Source: Frateuria_A yonginensis
GTDB taxonomy: Bacteria; Pseudomonadota; Gammaproteobacteria; Xanthomonadales; Rhodanobacteraceae
Assembly: GCF_037137055.1 (NCBI RefSeq)
Contig: NZ_JBBBNY010000007.1
Span: 1-64,000, forward strand
Direction: 5' to 3'
DNA: 64,000 nucleotides
A program made the position numbers and the translations under genes. This document shows positions 6,304-14,288 of the stretch, one piece after another. Position 1 is the first letter of the stretch. Each line of letters begins with the position of its first letter. The notes beneath the pieces were generated by a model. That model made no database searches. It saw only the letters and a list, made by a program, of their open reading frames with translations, and had not been told where the DNA came from.

Positions 6304-7745
6304 GCACCGGGCCGCGGCGGGGGGGGGGGGGGGGGGGGAAAAAAAAAAAAAAAAAAAAAAGGGGGGGGGGGGGAAAAAAGGAAAGCGCTTGCCAGGGGAG
6401 GGGAAGGGGGGATAGAGTGGGGGGGGGGGCGCAGAGTAAAATNNNNNNNNNNATTTCGGTTGCTCTGGGCGTTCTGTGGTTCCTGGGCACTGGGCCGCGG
6501 CGCGTGCGGCCGATACGGCCGCACGCCACAGCTACGGCAAGCTGGTGGCGTTGCTGGCCGCGCGCACGCGCGACATCGCCGGCGCCGAGGACGCGCTGGC
6601 CGAGGCCTTCGCCTCGGGCCCTGGCGGACTGGCCGCGCCAGGACGTACCGGCGAACCCCGAGGCCTGGTTGCTGACGGTGGTACGCCGGCGCCTGGTCGA
6701 TGCCACGCGGCGTCGCGCGCAGGACGAGCGCCGCGCCGCGCAGCTCCAGCTCCTGTCAGACGGGGCCGTGGAGCCCGTGCGGCAGGAACTGCCGGACCGG
6801 CGCCTGGGCTTGCTGTTCGCCTGCGCGCATCCGGCGATCGACGCCGCCGTGCGTGCACCGCTGATGCTGCAGACGATGCTCGGTTTCGATGCCGCGGCGA
6901 TCGCGTCGGCCTTCCTGGTGGCTCCGGCGACCATGGGCCAGCGCCTGGTGCGGGCGAAGCGGCGCATCCGCGAAGCGGGCATTGCGCTGGAGTTGCCGGC
7001 CACCGACGAGCTGCCGGGCCGGCTCGATGCGGTGCTCGACGCGATCTACGCCGCCTATGCCGAAGGCTGGCTCGATGCCGACGGCACCGATGCACGGCGC
7101 CGCAACCTGGCCGACGAGGCGCTCTGGCTCGGCCGCGTCGTGGCCGCGCTGCTGCCCGGCGAACCCGAGGCGCTGGGCTTGCTCGCATTGATGCTCTACA
7201 CCGATGCGCGGCGCCGCGCACGACGCTGCGAGGCGGGGCGCGATTACGTGCCGCTGGCCGAGCAGGATCCGCGGCGGTGGGACGCCGCGCGCATCGACGA
7301 GGCGGAGGCGCTGCTGCAACAGGCGGTGCGCGCCGGTCGCCCGGGGCGCTTCCAGCTCGAGGCCGCGGTGCAGTCGGCGCACTGCGTGCGCCGGTTCGGC
7401 CGGGCGGTCGACTGGACGGCGATCGAGCAACTGTACGCCGCGCTCGAGACGCTGACGGGCTCGCCCGTGGTCGCGTTGAACCGTGCGGTCGCGCTCGCCC
7501 AGTCGCGTGGCGCCGAACCCGCGCTTGCCGCGCTGGACGCACTGCGCGGCGACGCGCGACTGGCCGACTACCAGCCCTACTGGGCGGCGCGGGCGGCGTT
7601 GCTGGCCCGCTCGGCGCGGCACGACGAAGCGTTCGCGGCCTACCAGCGCGCGATCGGGCTGGAGCGCGACCCAGCGGTGCGGCGGTTCCTGCAGCGCCGA
7701 CTGGAGCAAACCGTGAAGGGCCCGGGTGGAGCGGACAGGCCCTGA
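6296..7745 (+). CDS. ECF42-type sigma factor, broken by an assembly scar and one extra G
   Basis: The real protein starts MPEHRAAA at 6296. The sequence is then interrupted by junk and Ns (6319-6463), resumes from a duplicated copy at 6464-6502 and continues ARAADTAARHSYGKLVALLA (sigma region 2). A second break is an extra G in 'tcgggccctgg' (about 6619-6621), after which the frame reads ALADWPRQDVPANPEAWLLT (region 2.4), a sigma-4 helix-turn-helix (MLGFDAAAIASAFLVAPATM) and a long C-terminal extension of about 200 residues rich in TPR-like helices, typical of the ECF42/DUF6596 group. With both defects corrected it is a full-length sigma factor of about 415-420 residues. Its partner is the YCII gene upstream. 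Confidence 0.85.
6319..6463. other. Assembly scar: poly-G, poly-A and a 10-N gap
   Basis: Runs of about 20 G (6319-6338), 22 A (6339-6360), 13 G and 6 A, then degenerate G-rich sequence and ten Ns (6443-6452). Bases 6453-6502 repeat 6270-6319 in register (offset 183) with about ten G-to-T, C-to-T type mismatches. This is a false join of two overlapping contig ends, not biological low-complexity DNA. Removing about 183 bases restores one continuous sigma factor N-terminus. Confidence 0.92.
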
Positions 7746-7757
7746 GCGCAGGCCGGT

Positions 7758-8732
7758 TCATCGCATGCGCCGCAGCGCACGGTGCGCCACCAGCCATCCC
7801 GGCAGCATCGGCAACCAGGTGGTGTAGCCCCGCAACAACAGCGTGGCCGCGAGGGCGCCCTCGATGGGTACGCCCTGCGAGGTGAGCGCGGCGACGCCGG
7901 TCGCCTCGAAGGCACCCAGGCCCATCGGGATCGGCGCTACGGTCGTCACCATCAGCGCCAGCAGGTAGCCGGGCAGGGCGTGGCGGAACGGCGCGGGCAG
8001 GCCGAGCGCGTGCAGCATCGCCCACAACGTGGCGGCGTCCAGCGCGATCAGGGCCAGGTTGAGCGCCGCGATGGCGGGCAAGCGCCGTTTGCGCAGCATG
8101 CCTGCCGGTACGTCGGCGAGGGTTCGGGCGAGGGGGGCCATGCCGGGCAGGCGCAGCAGGCTTCGGGGCAGGCGACGACCCAGCCGCAGCACCAGCACCA
8201 TGACCAGCGGCGCGGCGACGCAGACCAGCACGAACGCGCCCGTGATGCCGAGCATCCACGCATGGGCCTGGTGGGCCAGCCACAGCGATCCGGTCACGCC
8301 GCCGGCGGCCACCAGGTAGGCGAGGTACTGTCCGAGCAGATTGAGCACCAGGGTGCCCAGGCAGGCGCCGTGCGGCACGCCGTGCCGGTGCAGCGTGGCG
8401 ACCACGAACGCGGTACCGCCGACACCGCCGACGGGAACCGACTGGTCCACGAACAGCTTGCCCAACGCCAGCGCGAGCAGTTCGCGCACCGGACGATGGA
8501 TGCCGTTCTGCCGCAGGCCCAGATCCCAGGCGAGGGCAACGCAGGCGTACGTGCCCGCTTGCAGCACCAGCCCGAGCACCAGCCAGCCGGGAGCCAGCGC
8601 ATGGAGCAGGCGCGCGAATCGCTCGATGTCCCCGCGACGGGCCACCACACCGGCAAGCGCGGCCAGCGAAATCAGGCCGAGGAGCCAGCTCGCCCCCTGC
8701 CACGCCTGGGTGCGTCTCGGTGAGGATTGCAT
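7758..8732 (-). CDS. Flippase-like membrane protein (LPG synthase TM / UPF0104 family)
   Basis: 324 residues with about eight hydrophobic helices and the family's spaced motifs: GTYACVALAWDLGLR, FVDQSVPVGGVGGTAFVVATLHRHG, LLALMVTTVAPIPMGLGAFEATGVAAL, and a final LLRGYTTWLPMLPGW. It belongs to the lysylphosphatidylglycerol synthetase TM-region/AglD-like family of inner-membrane proteins, thought to move or attach lipid-linked groups; there is no fused aminoacyl transferase domain. ATG 8732 is chosen; an in-frame upstream start (8816) would add an Arg-rich, non-conserved stretch. It is convergent with the sigma factor gene, with only 12 bp between. Confidence 0.85.
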   Translation of the reverse strand: MQSSPRRTQAWQGASWLLGLISLAALAGVVARRGDIERFARLLHALAPGWLVLGLVLQAGTYACVALAWDLGLRQNGIHRPVRELLALALGKLFVDQSVPVGGVGGTAFVVATLHRHGVPHGACLGTLVLNLLGQYLAYLVAAGGVTGSLWLAHQAHAWMLGITGAFVLVCVAAPLVMVLVLRLGRRLPRSLLRLPGMAPLARTLADVPAGMLRKRRLPAIAALNLALIALDAATLWAMLHALGLPAPFRHALPGYLLALMVTTVAPIPMGLGAFEATGVAALTSQGVPIEGALAATLLLRGYTTWLPMLPGWLVAHRALRRMR

Positions 8733-8891
8733 CGGGTGCTTCGCCGGGCGACGTCGGACGGCGAGCACAGCACGGTGGGCGAGGGGATGGGGTGACGTAT
8801 CTCGACGGCAGCGCAAAGACCGTCCACCGCCGAACCCGCATCCCGACGGGTGTCGGTTCGATGCGACCAGCTGCCAGGGACCGCTTTCGGA

Positions 8892-9287
8892 CTAGCGAAC
8901 CGGACCCACGCCGGAGGGCGAGCCCCGAAGCTGTTCCGCGATCGGGCGGGTCTTGTCGGTCACGACGTCGCCGGTGTGCAGGGTGGACTTCCGTTCGATC
9001 AGGAGCACGAGGCATTCCTCGTCGGCCACCGGGTTGTGCCGCGTGCCCTTGGGCACTACCCACATCTGGCCTGCACCCAGTTCTACCGTGTCGCCCTCCA
9101 GTTCGATGCGCAGCACGCCGCGGAGCACGTAGAACAATTCGTCTTCGGCATCGTGACTGTGCCAGGCGAGCGTGCCCTTGATCCGGGCGACCTTGACGTA
9201 GGCGTCGTCGACCTCGCCGATCACGCGGGGCGACCACAGTTCCGGCAAGGCGGCGGCGATGGCTTCGGGTGAGATCGGCTCGGGCAT
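8892..9287 (-). CDS. Single-domain cupin protein
   Basis: 131 residues. Cupin motif 1 is present: His43, His45 and Glu50 followed by GVLRIEL; motif 2 supplies His84 in VPKGTRHNPVA. So the four usual metal ligands are all there. MWVVPKGTRHNPVADEECLVLLIER is close to small cupins annotated as sugar-binding or regulatory proteins. The ligand or reaction is unknown. It is preceded on the same strand by the methyltransferase gene, about 119 bp away. Confidence 0.88.
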   Translation of the reverse strand: MPEPISPEAIAAALPELWSPRVIGEVDDAYVKVARIKGTLAWHSHDAEDELFYVLRGVLRIELEGDTVELGAGQMWVVPKGTRHNPVADEECLVLLIERKSTLHTGDVVTDKTRPIAEQLRGSPSGVGPVR

Positions 9288-9406
9288 CGGGGCGTGTCCT
9301 GCAACGAAACGACGATCGTCGTCCGCCGCAGGGGCGCGATCAAGTGCTGCTACAGAGGGTCGGGCCGGTCAGGAGACGGGCAAAGCGGCCCCGTCGACGT
9401 AGCGAA

Positions 9407-10048
9407 TCAGCGGGCCGGCCGGGTGCCCTGCAGCACGTGCATGTCCAGCCGTTCCATCGGCCGGATGCTGACCGCCCGCAGCCCTGCGGCCTCGACCGGC
9501 TCGCGCAGGCGGCGGAGATCGAAGCGGCCGTGCGGCCCGTGCCGGGCCATCAGGCTGGCGCGCTCGGCAAGGGGACCGGCGTAGTCGATCAGCACCCGCC
9601 GGCCGGCAGGAGCCAGCACGCGCGCGAGTTCGCGGACGCAGGGGAACCATTCGGCCTCGGGCAGCATGTGCATCGCCATGCACATCAGCACGCGGTCGAA
9701 CGAGCGGTCGGGGAACGGCAGTGCGGTCGCTTCCGCCAGGCGGAACTCGATCGGCACCCGCGCCCTGGCCGCCTTGCGCCGTGCGACCGCGAGCATCTCG
9801 GGAGCCACGTCCACGGCGGTGACCGAGCCGTCCGGCCCGACCTGGCGCGCGATGGCCACCGCCTGCGTGCCGGTGCCGCAACCCACGTCCAGCACGCGCT
9901 GTGCGGAAGCGATTCCGGACAGCCTGAGCACGTCCCGGCGGAAGCGTCGCTCGCGGCCGCCGGTCATGCCGAACACGAGCAGGTCGTAGAGGCGCGGCCA
10001 GCGAATGCCTTTGGCGGCAGGCACGGGATGGTCGATGGAGGGGTGCAT
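9407..10048 (-). CDS. Class I SAM-dependent methyltransferase (UbiE/COQ5-like fold)
   Basis: 213 residues. The SAM-binding motif I is RVLDVGCGTGTQAVA (Asp54-Gly60 at its core), with AVDVAPEMLAVARR as the acidic ribose-binding loop, and EATALPFPDRSFDRVLMCMAMHML as motif post-II. This is the Methyltransf_11/25 type acting on small molecules; the substrate cannot be told. Start 10048 is set by the ATG after a 'aggagctt'-like site. It is divergent from a truncated AraC regulator with 90 bp between, which could have been its regulator. Confidence 0.88.
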   Translation of the reverse strand: MHPSIDHPVPAAKGIRWPRLYDLLVFGMTGGRERRFRRDVLRLSGIASAQRVLDVGCGTGTQAVAIARQVGPDGSVTAVDVAPEMLAVARRKAARARVPIEFRLAEATALPFPDRSFDRVLMCMAMHMLPEAEWFPCVRELARVLAPAGRRVLIDYAGPLAERASLMARHGPHGRFDLRRLREPVEAAGLRAVSIRPMERLDMHVLQGTRPAR

Positions 10049-10138
10049 GGGGGCTAAGCTCCTGTTACCGGATCGGCACACATCCTTTCGCCGGTGTCCC
10101 GCCGTCGATAGGGGCCAACCGGCCCGGCCCGGGGTGGC

Positions 10139-10618
10139 GTGGTGGCGGTTTCGCCCTTGATGCGCGAAATGATCCTGGCCCTGTCCGGCGAGCGAGCCGG
10201 TCCCGATGACCTCACTCCGCTGCCGCGTATCGGCGCCACGCTCGCCGGCCAGTTGCGGCTGGCAGGCCACCCCCCGCTGTCGCTGCCACCGATCCGGGAA
10301 GGCCGCTTGCGGCGCATTGCCGACGCGCTCGGGGCCGATCCCGGCGACGCGCGTACGCTGCAGGACTGGGCGAGGGAACTGGCGACCTCGACGCGCACGC
10401 TTGCCCGTGCGTTCCAGCGCGAGGTGGGCATGCCGTTCCGCGAATACAGGCGCCAGGTCCGGCTGCATGCGGCGATGGAGCGGCTGGCCCAGGGGCGCTC
10501 GGTGACGACGGTGGCCCACGAATTGGGCTTCGGCGCGGCAACGAATTTCAGCACCATGTTCCGCCGCGCGACCGGCATGGCGCCGCGGGCCTATTTCACG
10601 CGCCGCCCGGGCGGTTGA
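10139..10618 (+). CDS. AraC-family regulator lacking most of its sensor domain
   Basis: 159 residues, GTG start. Residues from about 55 onward are a complete AraC DNA-binding domain: two helix-turn-helix units with DWARELATSTRTLARAFQRE and VTTVAHELGFGAATNFSTMFRR, then TGMAPRAYFTR. The first 15 residues (VVAVSPLMREMILAL) match the linker after the N-terminal cupin of full-length members of about 260 residues, but the cupin itself is missing: an in-frame TAG at 10109 blocks extension and the divergent methyltransferase starts at 10048. Either a deletion remnant or a domain-only regulator. Confidence 0.75.
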   Translation: MVAVSPLMREMILALSGERAGPDDLTPLPRIGATLAGQLRLAGHPPLSLPPIREGRLRRIADALGADPGDARTLQDWARELATSTRTLARAFQREVGMPFREYRRQVRLHAAMERLAQGRSVTTVAHELGFGAATNFSTMFRRATGMAPRAYFTRRPGG

Positions 10619-10943
10619 GCGCATCGTCTCGTCGGGTGAAGGCCGCATGCCGCGGAAGAGTGGGCCGTCCCTGGCCGGTGTCGCTCCGCAGTCGTTTCGG
10701 CCTCCGGTGCGGCGGCACCGGGCGCATCCCGCAGGCAACGGACGACGCAGCGCGCAGGCGGCAAGAGGCGCTGTGTTTGTCCGATGGAGTGGTCCGTACC
10801 CTGGCGCGATTTTCCCGCATCGTGCGTGATCGTTTTGCATTCGTTCAGGTTCAGGCCGCTCGCACTGGCGGCCGCCGGTTTGGCACCGGGCGGGCGGCAG
10901 GCCGTGCGCTGGGTGACAATGGTGCTTTGCCGCCGAGCCGACC
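10619..10943. other. 325-bp intergenic region, no gene recognised
   Basis: It separates the AraC-type gene from the HemJ-like gene. Open frames exist on both strands but none starts with a good ribosome site or resembles a known protein. The segment around 10800-10850 is locally AT-richer (ttttcccg, gatcgttttgcattc) and could hold the promoter of the HemJ-like gene. No terminator with a T tract was found. Confidence 0.4.
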
Positions 10944-11393
10944 ATGACCTACCTCTGGATCAAGACCTTCCACCTTCTGTTCGTCATGGCCTGGATGGCG
11001 ACGGTGTTCTATCTGCCGCGCATTCTCGTGAACCTCGCCGAGGCCGGCGGCGACGCCGCGGTGCGCGCGCGGCTGCTGCTGATGGGGCGGCGTCTGTACC
11101 GGTTCGGGCACAACATGTTCGGCCTCGCCTTCGTGTTCGGCCTCGCGCTGTGGCAGGGGTGGCGACTGTTCCCGAACGCGTTGCCGAACGTGGTGGCCGG
11201 CATGCACTGGATCGACGCCAAGCTCGGGCTGGTGGCGGTCCTGCTGGCGTACTTCATTGGCGTGGGGCGAATGCTGAAGGGGCACGAGGAGGGGCGCGCA
11301 TTGCCATCGGCCAAGGCGCTGCGATGGCTCAACGAGCTGCCGGTACTGTTGCTGCTCGGCGTCATCTTTCTCGTGCTCGCCAAACCGTTCTAA
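10944..11393 (+). CDS. HemJ-like / CopD-family membrane protein
   Basis: 149 residues with four hydrophobic helices: LWIKTFHLLFVMAWMATVFYL (with His10), FGHNMFGLAFVFGLALW, HWIDAKLGLVAVLLAYFIGV (with Lys93) and LNELPVLLLLGVIFLVL. This matches the UPF0093 family, whose characterised member HemJ oxidises protoporphyrinogen IX to protoporphyrin IX in bacteria lacking HemG/HemY; a conserved His and Lys are needed there, and equivalents seem present here. Databases often label it 'CopD family'. It likely sits in the inner membrane and serves haem synthesis, by family inference. Confidence 0.82.
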   Translation: MTYLWIKTFHLLFVMAWMATVFYLPRILVNLAEAGGDAAVRARLLLMGRRLYRFGHNMFGLAFVFGLALWQGWRLFPNALPNVVAGMHWIDAKLGLVAVLLAYFIGVGRMLKGHEEGRALPSAKALRWLNELPVLLLLGVIFLVLAKPF

Positions 11394-11949
11394 ATCGATC
11401 GAGGGCGCGGCGACAAAACGTTGCTCGAGCGGCCGGGATAAGCCCGGGAACATCCCCGACATAATCGGCGAAGAGGACGCTTAGCGCTCGCGTCCATGAC
11501 TTTCATCGACCGGATATCGACGTACAGGGCGTTCTACTTCGCCGCGGTGCCGCGGGGTCGCGCTGCACCCGGTTTTCATCCCGTTCAATCCACGTAAGGC
11601 CCGGCATACCGCGAGCGTTTTTGGCGCGTTGTGGCAGTGCCAGCGTTTGCGGCATGGCAGGGGGCGGAAAACGCAATCGGCAAACCTTTTCGCGCGATGG
11701 CGAAAAGCATCTCCGCGTCACCGGAGCGCGGGGCGTGGCCACGACGTCCCCGAAAGACGGCTTCGTGTCATCCATTTTCCAGTGCCATGCCTGCGATGCG
11801 ATACCCGGCAGTGGCCCCGAGCGAAACGCGGATGTCCCGAACACGACAAAGGAGCACGGCCCGGACGGATGGCGAAGCCGACCCGCGGCTATGACGCCGC
11901 ATGTTGGAGTGGCCCTTGCGGGTTGCCCCACCTTTCCACGGGTCGACAC
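11394..11949. other. 556-bp intergenic region, no gene recognised
   Basis: This is the longest gene-free stretch apart from the window edges. Several open frames run through it on both strands (for example 11621-11953 plus, 11503-11967 minus), but none has a plausible ribosome site, family motif or consistent codon usage. A short direct/inverted 'ccgcggtgccgcgg' element lies near 11546. It may contain a decayed gene or regulatory RNA; I cannot support either. Confidence 0.35.
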
Positions 11950-12819
11950 ATGAACTTCTTCTCTCACCCCGTTGCATTCGAAGGGTCACCAAGCAGCCAT
12001 GGTCCACGGGCGCCGGGTGTCATCCCCGTCGCCGCCGCGCCCGCCGCCTTGGCCGTTACGGAGATCTTCCATCCCCACGCAGGCAATCTGCTGGCCTTGA
12101 ACGTCCGGCTCTGGCTTGTCGTCCATTACCTGCAGGTACCCCTGTTCGCCTTGTCCGCGTTCGCGATCGCGCGGCTGGTGCGTGCGCGGGATGATTTTCC
12201 GGCGCGGGTGTGCCGGGTGGCCTTGTTCGTATTCGCCTTGTGTTTCGTGGTGTTCGACACCGCCGCGGGGCTGGTGGTCGGCAGCCTGGTCGAGTCGGCC
12301 CACGCCTCGGGCAGGCCGGGTGCATGGCTGGCGCCGATCCATGCGATATGGACGCATCCGATCCTGGGTGGAACCAACCGGCCGTTGCTGGCCTTCGTCG
12401 GCCGTGTCGCCCTGTCGGTCGGGGCGGTCGCCGCCGCAGTGTCATTGCGGCGTGCAGGTCGCCCCTGGCTGCCGCTCCTGCTGTTGGCGGGTTCGGGCTG
12501 CGTCATGTACGTCTTCCCCAGCCACGCCTGGCCCGGCGGGCCACTGACCTTCGGCGGGTTGGCGATGGCAGGGGCCTGGCTGCAATGGCCCCGGGCCCAC
12601 GCGCTGCGCAGCCAGCACGCGCTCTGGAGCCGGGACGCCGCCGCGCGGACGGGCTGGCGGTCCGCTGCGCATGGCCAGCGGGAAGCGGTGGATGGCGTGC
12701 GCCGTGACCCGCAGGAGCAGCGTCCCGCGGGCCGCGCTCCGTTCGGCGCGAAGGCAACCGCCGCGGACGTCACGCCGCGCCCGCACGAGCGGGGCGAGCC
12801 CGGGAGGCGCAGCGGGTAG
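11950..12819 (+). CDS. Predicted integral membrane protein, unknown function
   Basis: 289 residues. Residues about 20-215 contain roughly six hydrophobic segments (GVIPVAAAPAALAV, LNVRLWLVVHYLQVPLFALSAFAIARLV, VALFVFALCFVVFDTAAGLVVGSLV, LLAFVGRVALSVGAVAAAV, WLPLLLLAGSGCVMYVF, LTFGGLAMAGAWL). The last 70 residues are hydrophilic and Arg/Pro-rich and may be an artefact of a frameshift near 12640. ATG 11950 is the first Met after a long non-coding stretch, but the ribosome site is weak. HPHAGNLLALNVRLWLVVHY resembles unnamed membrane proteins of soil Xanthomonadales; I do not recognise a named family. Confidence 0.6.
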   Translation: MNFFSHPVAFEGSPSSHGPRAPGVIPVAAAPAALAVTEIFHPHAGNLLALNVRLWLVVHYLQVPLFALSAFAIARLVRARDDFPARVCRVALFVFALCFVVFDTAAGLVVGSLVESAHASGRPGAWLAPIHAIWTHPILGGTNRPLLAFVGRVALSVGAVAAAVSLRRAGRPWLPLLLLAGSGCVMYVFPSHAWPGGPLTFGGLAMAGAWLQWPRAHALRSQHALWSRDAAARTGWRSAAHGQREAVDGVRRDPQEQRPAGRAPFGAKATAADVTPRPHERGEPGRRSG

Positions 12820-12865
12820 CGGGCGAAACCGGTATCGCCGCGCAACGGGTTGTCGGGGCAGAGGC

Positions 12866-14212
12866 CTACTTTGCCGGCCGGCTGATCCGCGCCGTGCCGT
12901 AGGTGCCCGGAAGCCGTCCGGTCTTGGCGAAATCGGCGAGCATGCGGAAGTAGCCGCCCGGATAGCGGGTGGACACGCGCTCGCCGTTCCTGCCCGTCTC
13001 GAATTCGAGCATGCCGTGCTGGGCGCGGGGATAGAGCGCCAGGGTGATCGGGCGGCCACGGGCGATCAATCCTTTCAGCCGGCGCGATGTTTCGGCGCTC
13101 GGCGCCTCGAGGTCCTGTCCGCCGAGCACCCACAGCTGCGGCACCGTCACCGCGGCCAAGGTCGGCATCGGGTCGTAGTGGAACGGCGTGTTCCAGCGAA
13201 AGTCGGGCGCCTTGGCCCGCAGCGCCTCGCGGCTCAGCGGCAGAAGCATCCAGGTGTAGTTGCCGTGCACGTCCTGGTACCAGGGGGCGTGGCGATACCG
13301 GGCGCGGATCGCGTCGAACGCGTCGAAACCCTCGGTAAAGCCACTGGCGATCACCCGCTCGGCCGCCGCGCCGATGGCCTGGGCCTGGGCGACGACTTCC
13401 GGGCCGTAGCCTTTGAGGCGCATCTCCAGGGCGATTTCCTCCTGGTCCTCGTCGATCACCGAGACGGCGAGGCCGAAGCTGACGATCGCGAAATCGACCG
13501 GCTCGCGGCGGGCGGCGATCGGGACCACCCAGCCACCCTGGCTGCCGCCCTGGTAGCCGATGCGGCCCAGCCGGTCGCCCGCCAGGCGGCGGGCTTCGTG
13601 CATCGCGGCGATGGCGTCGTCGGCCAACAGCCCGAAGTCCTGCGTGTAGCGGCCGCCCGAGTCGCCGGTGCCGCGCTTGTCGTAGACGAACGCCCCCACG
13701 CCCTGGGCCGGCAACAGGCGTTGCAGGGCGTAGATGCGGCGTGCCGAGTCGTGCTCGGCGCCGTGCACCAGCACGACTACCGGGACACGCGCGTGGCCGG
13801 GCGGCAGTAGCAACCGGCCGGCCAGGCGTGTGCCGTGCGAAACGAACGTCGTCTCGGCGATCCGCAGCGGAATGCGCCGCCCGTGCTGACCGGCGAAGCG
13901 AAGGCTTGCCGAGGGGCAGCTATCGAACGTCACCACGAGGCCGTCGGGCCGGCCGGTCCAGCCGTAGCTGCTCTGCCAATAGCCCGGCGTGACCTGGCGA
14001 AGTGCACCGGTGCGGCCATCCAGTTCACGCCAACGCATCGTGTCGCCGTCGGACGGCGCGATGTCTACCACCTGGCCGTCGGCCAGGCGGTAGACGCCGA
14101 CTTCGCAACGCTCGCCGGCGTGGACGGCCAGCGGCACGGTCGCAAGGAGCAGGGACAGGCCGCGTGCGAGCAGGGCGTGCCTGGGCGGACGTCGCGCAAG
14201 GGCGAGGATCAT
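12866..14212 (-). CDS. Secreted alpha/beta hydrolase (dienelactone/acyl-ester hydrolase type)
   Basis: 448 residues. A signal peptide (MILALARRPP..., LLLATVPLAVHAG) is followed by a beta-rich N-terminal region with a Cys pair (Cys36, Cys99) and an alpha/beta hydrolase domain: LVHGAEHDSARR (oxyanion region), the nucleophile elbow GGSQGG with Ser224, LGGQDLEAPS (acid region) and YPRAQHGMLEF with the catalytic His. It resembles 'alpha/beta hydrolase family' exported esterases. GGAG lies six bases upstream of ATG 14212. The substrate is unknown; the neighbouring epimerase 76 bp upstream on the same strand may be co-transcribed. Confidence 0.85.
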   Translation of the reverse strand: MILALARRPPRHALLARGLSLLLATVPLAVHAGERCEVGVYRLADGQVVDIAPSDGDTMRWRELDGRTGALRQVTPGYWQSSYGWTGRPDGLVVTFDSCPSASLRFAGQHGRRIPLRIAETTFVSHGTRLAGRLLLPPGHARVPVVVLVHGAEHDSARRIYALQRLLPAQGVGAFVYDKRGTGDSGGRYTQDFGLLADDAIAAMHEARRLAGDRLGRIGYQGGSQGGWVVPIAARREPVDFAIVSFGLAVSVIDEDQEEIALEMRLKGYGPEVVAQAQAIGAAAERVIASGFTEGFDAFDAIRARYRHAPWYQDVHGNYTWMLLPLSREALRAKAPDFRWNTPFHYDPMPTLAAVTVPQLWVLGGQDLEAPSAETSRRLKGLIARGRPITLALYPRAQHGMLEFETGRNGERVSTRYPGGYFRMLADFAKTGRLPGTYGTARISRPAK

Positions 14213-14288
14213 GAGTGGCTCCGGAAGGGTGGTCGCGGGCACCAGAGAGACGCCCGGCCGCTTCCCGGTTGCAACTCGCCGAAGCGGG

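Noticed and set aside
6215..6442. Open frame coding for a Gly/Lys homopolymer and the poly-G/poly-A tract as a real repeat
   Set aside because: It is produced by the assembly scar; the flanks are a duplicated contig overlap.
11503..11967. Possible gene in the 556-bp gap
   Set aside because: Frames on both strands are open by base composition only; no ribosome site or motif.
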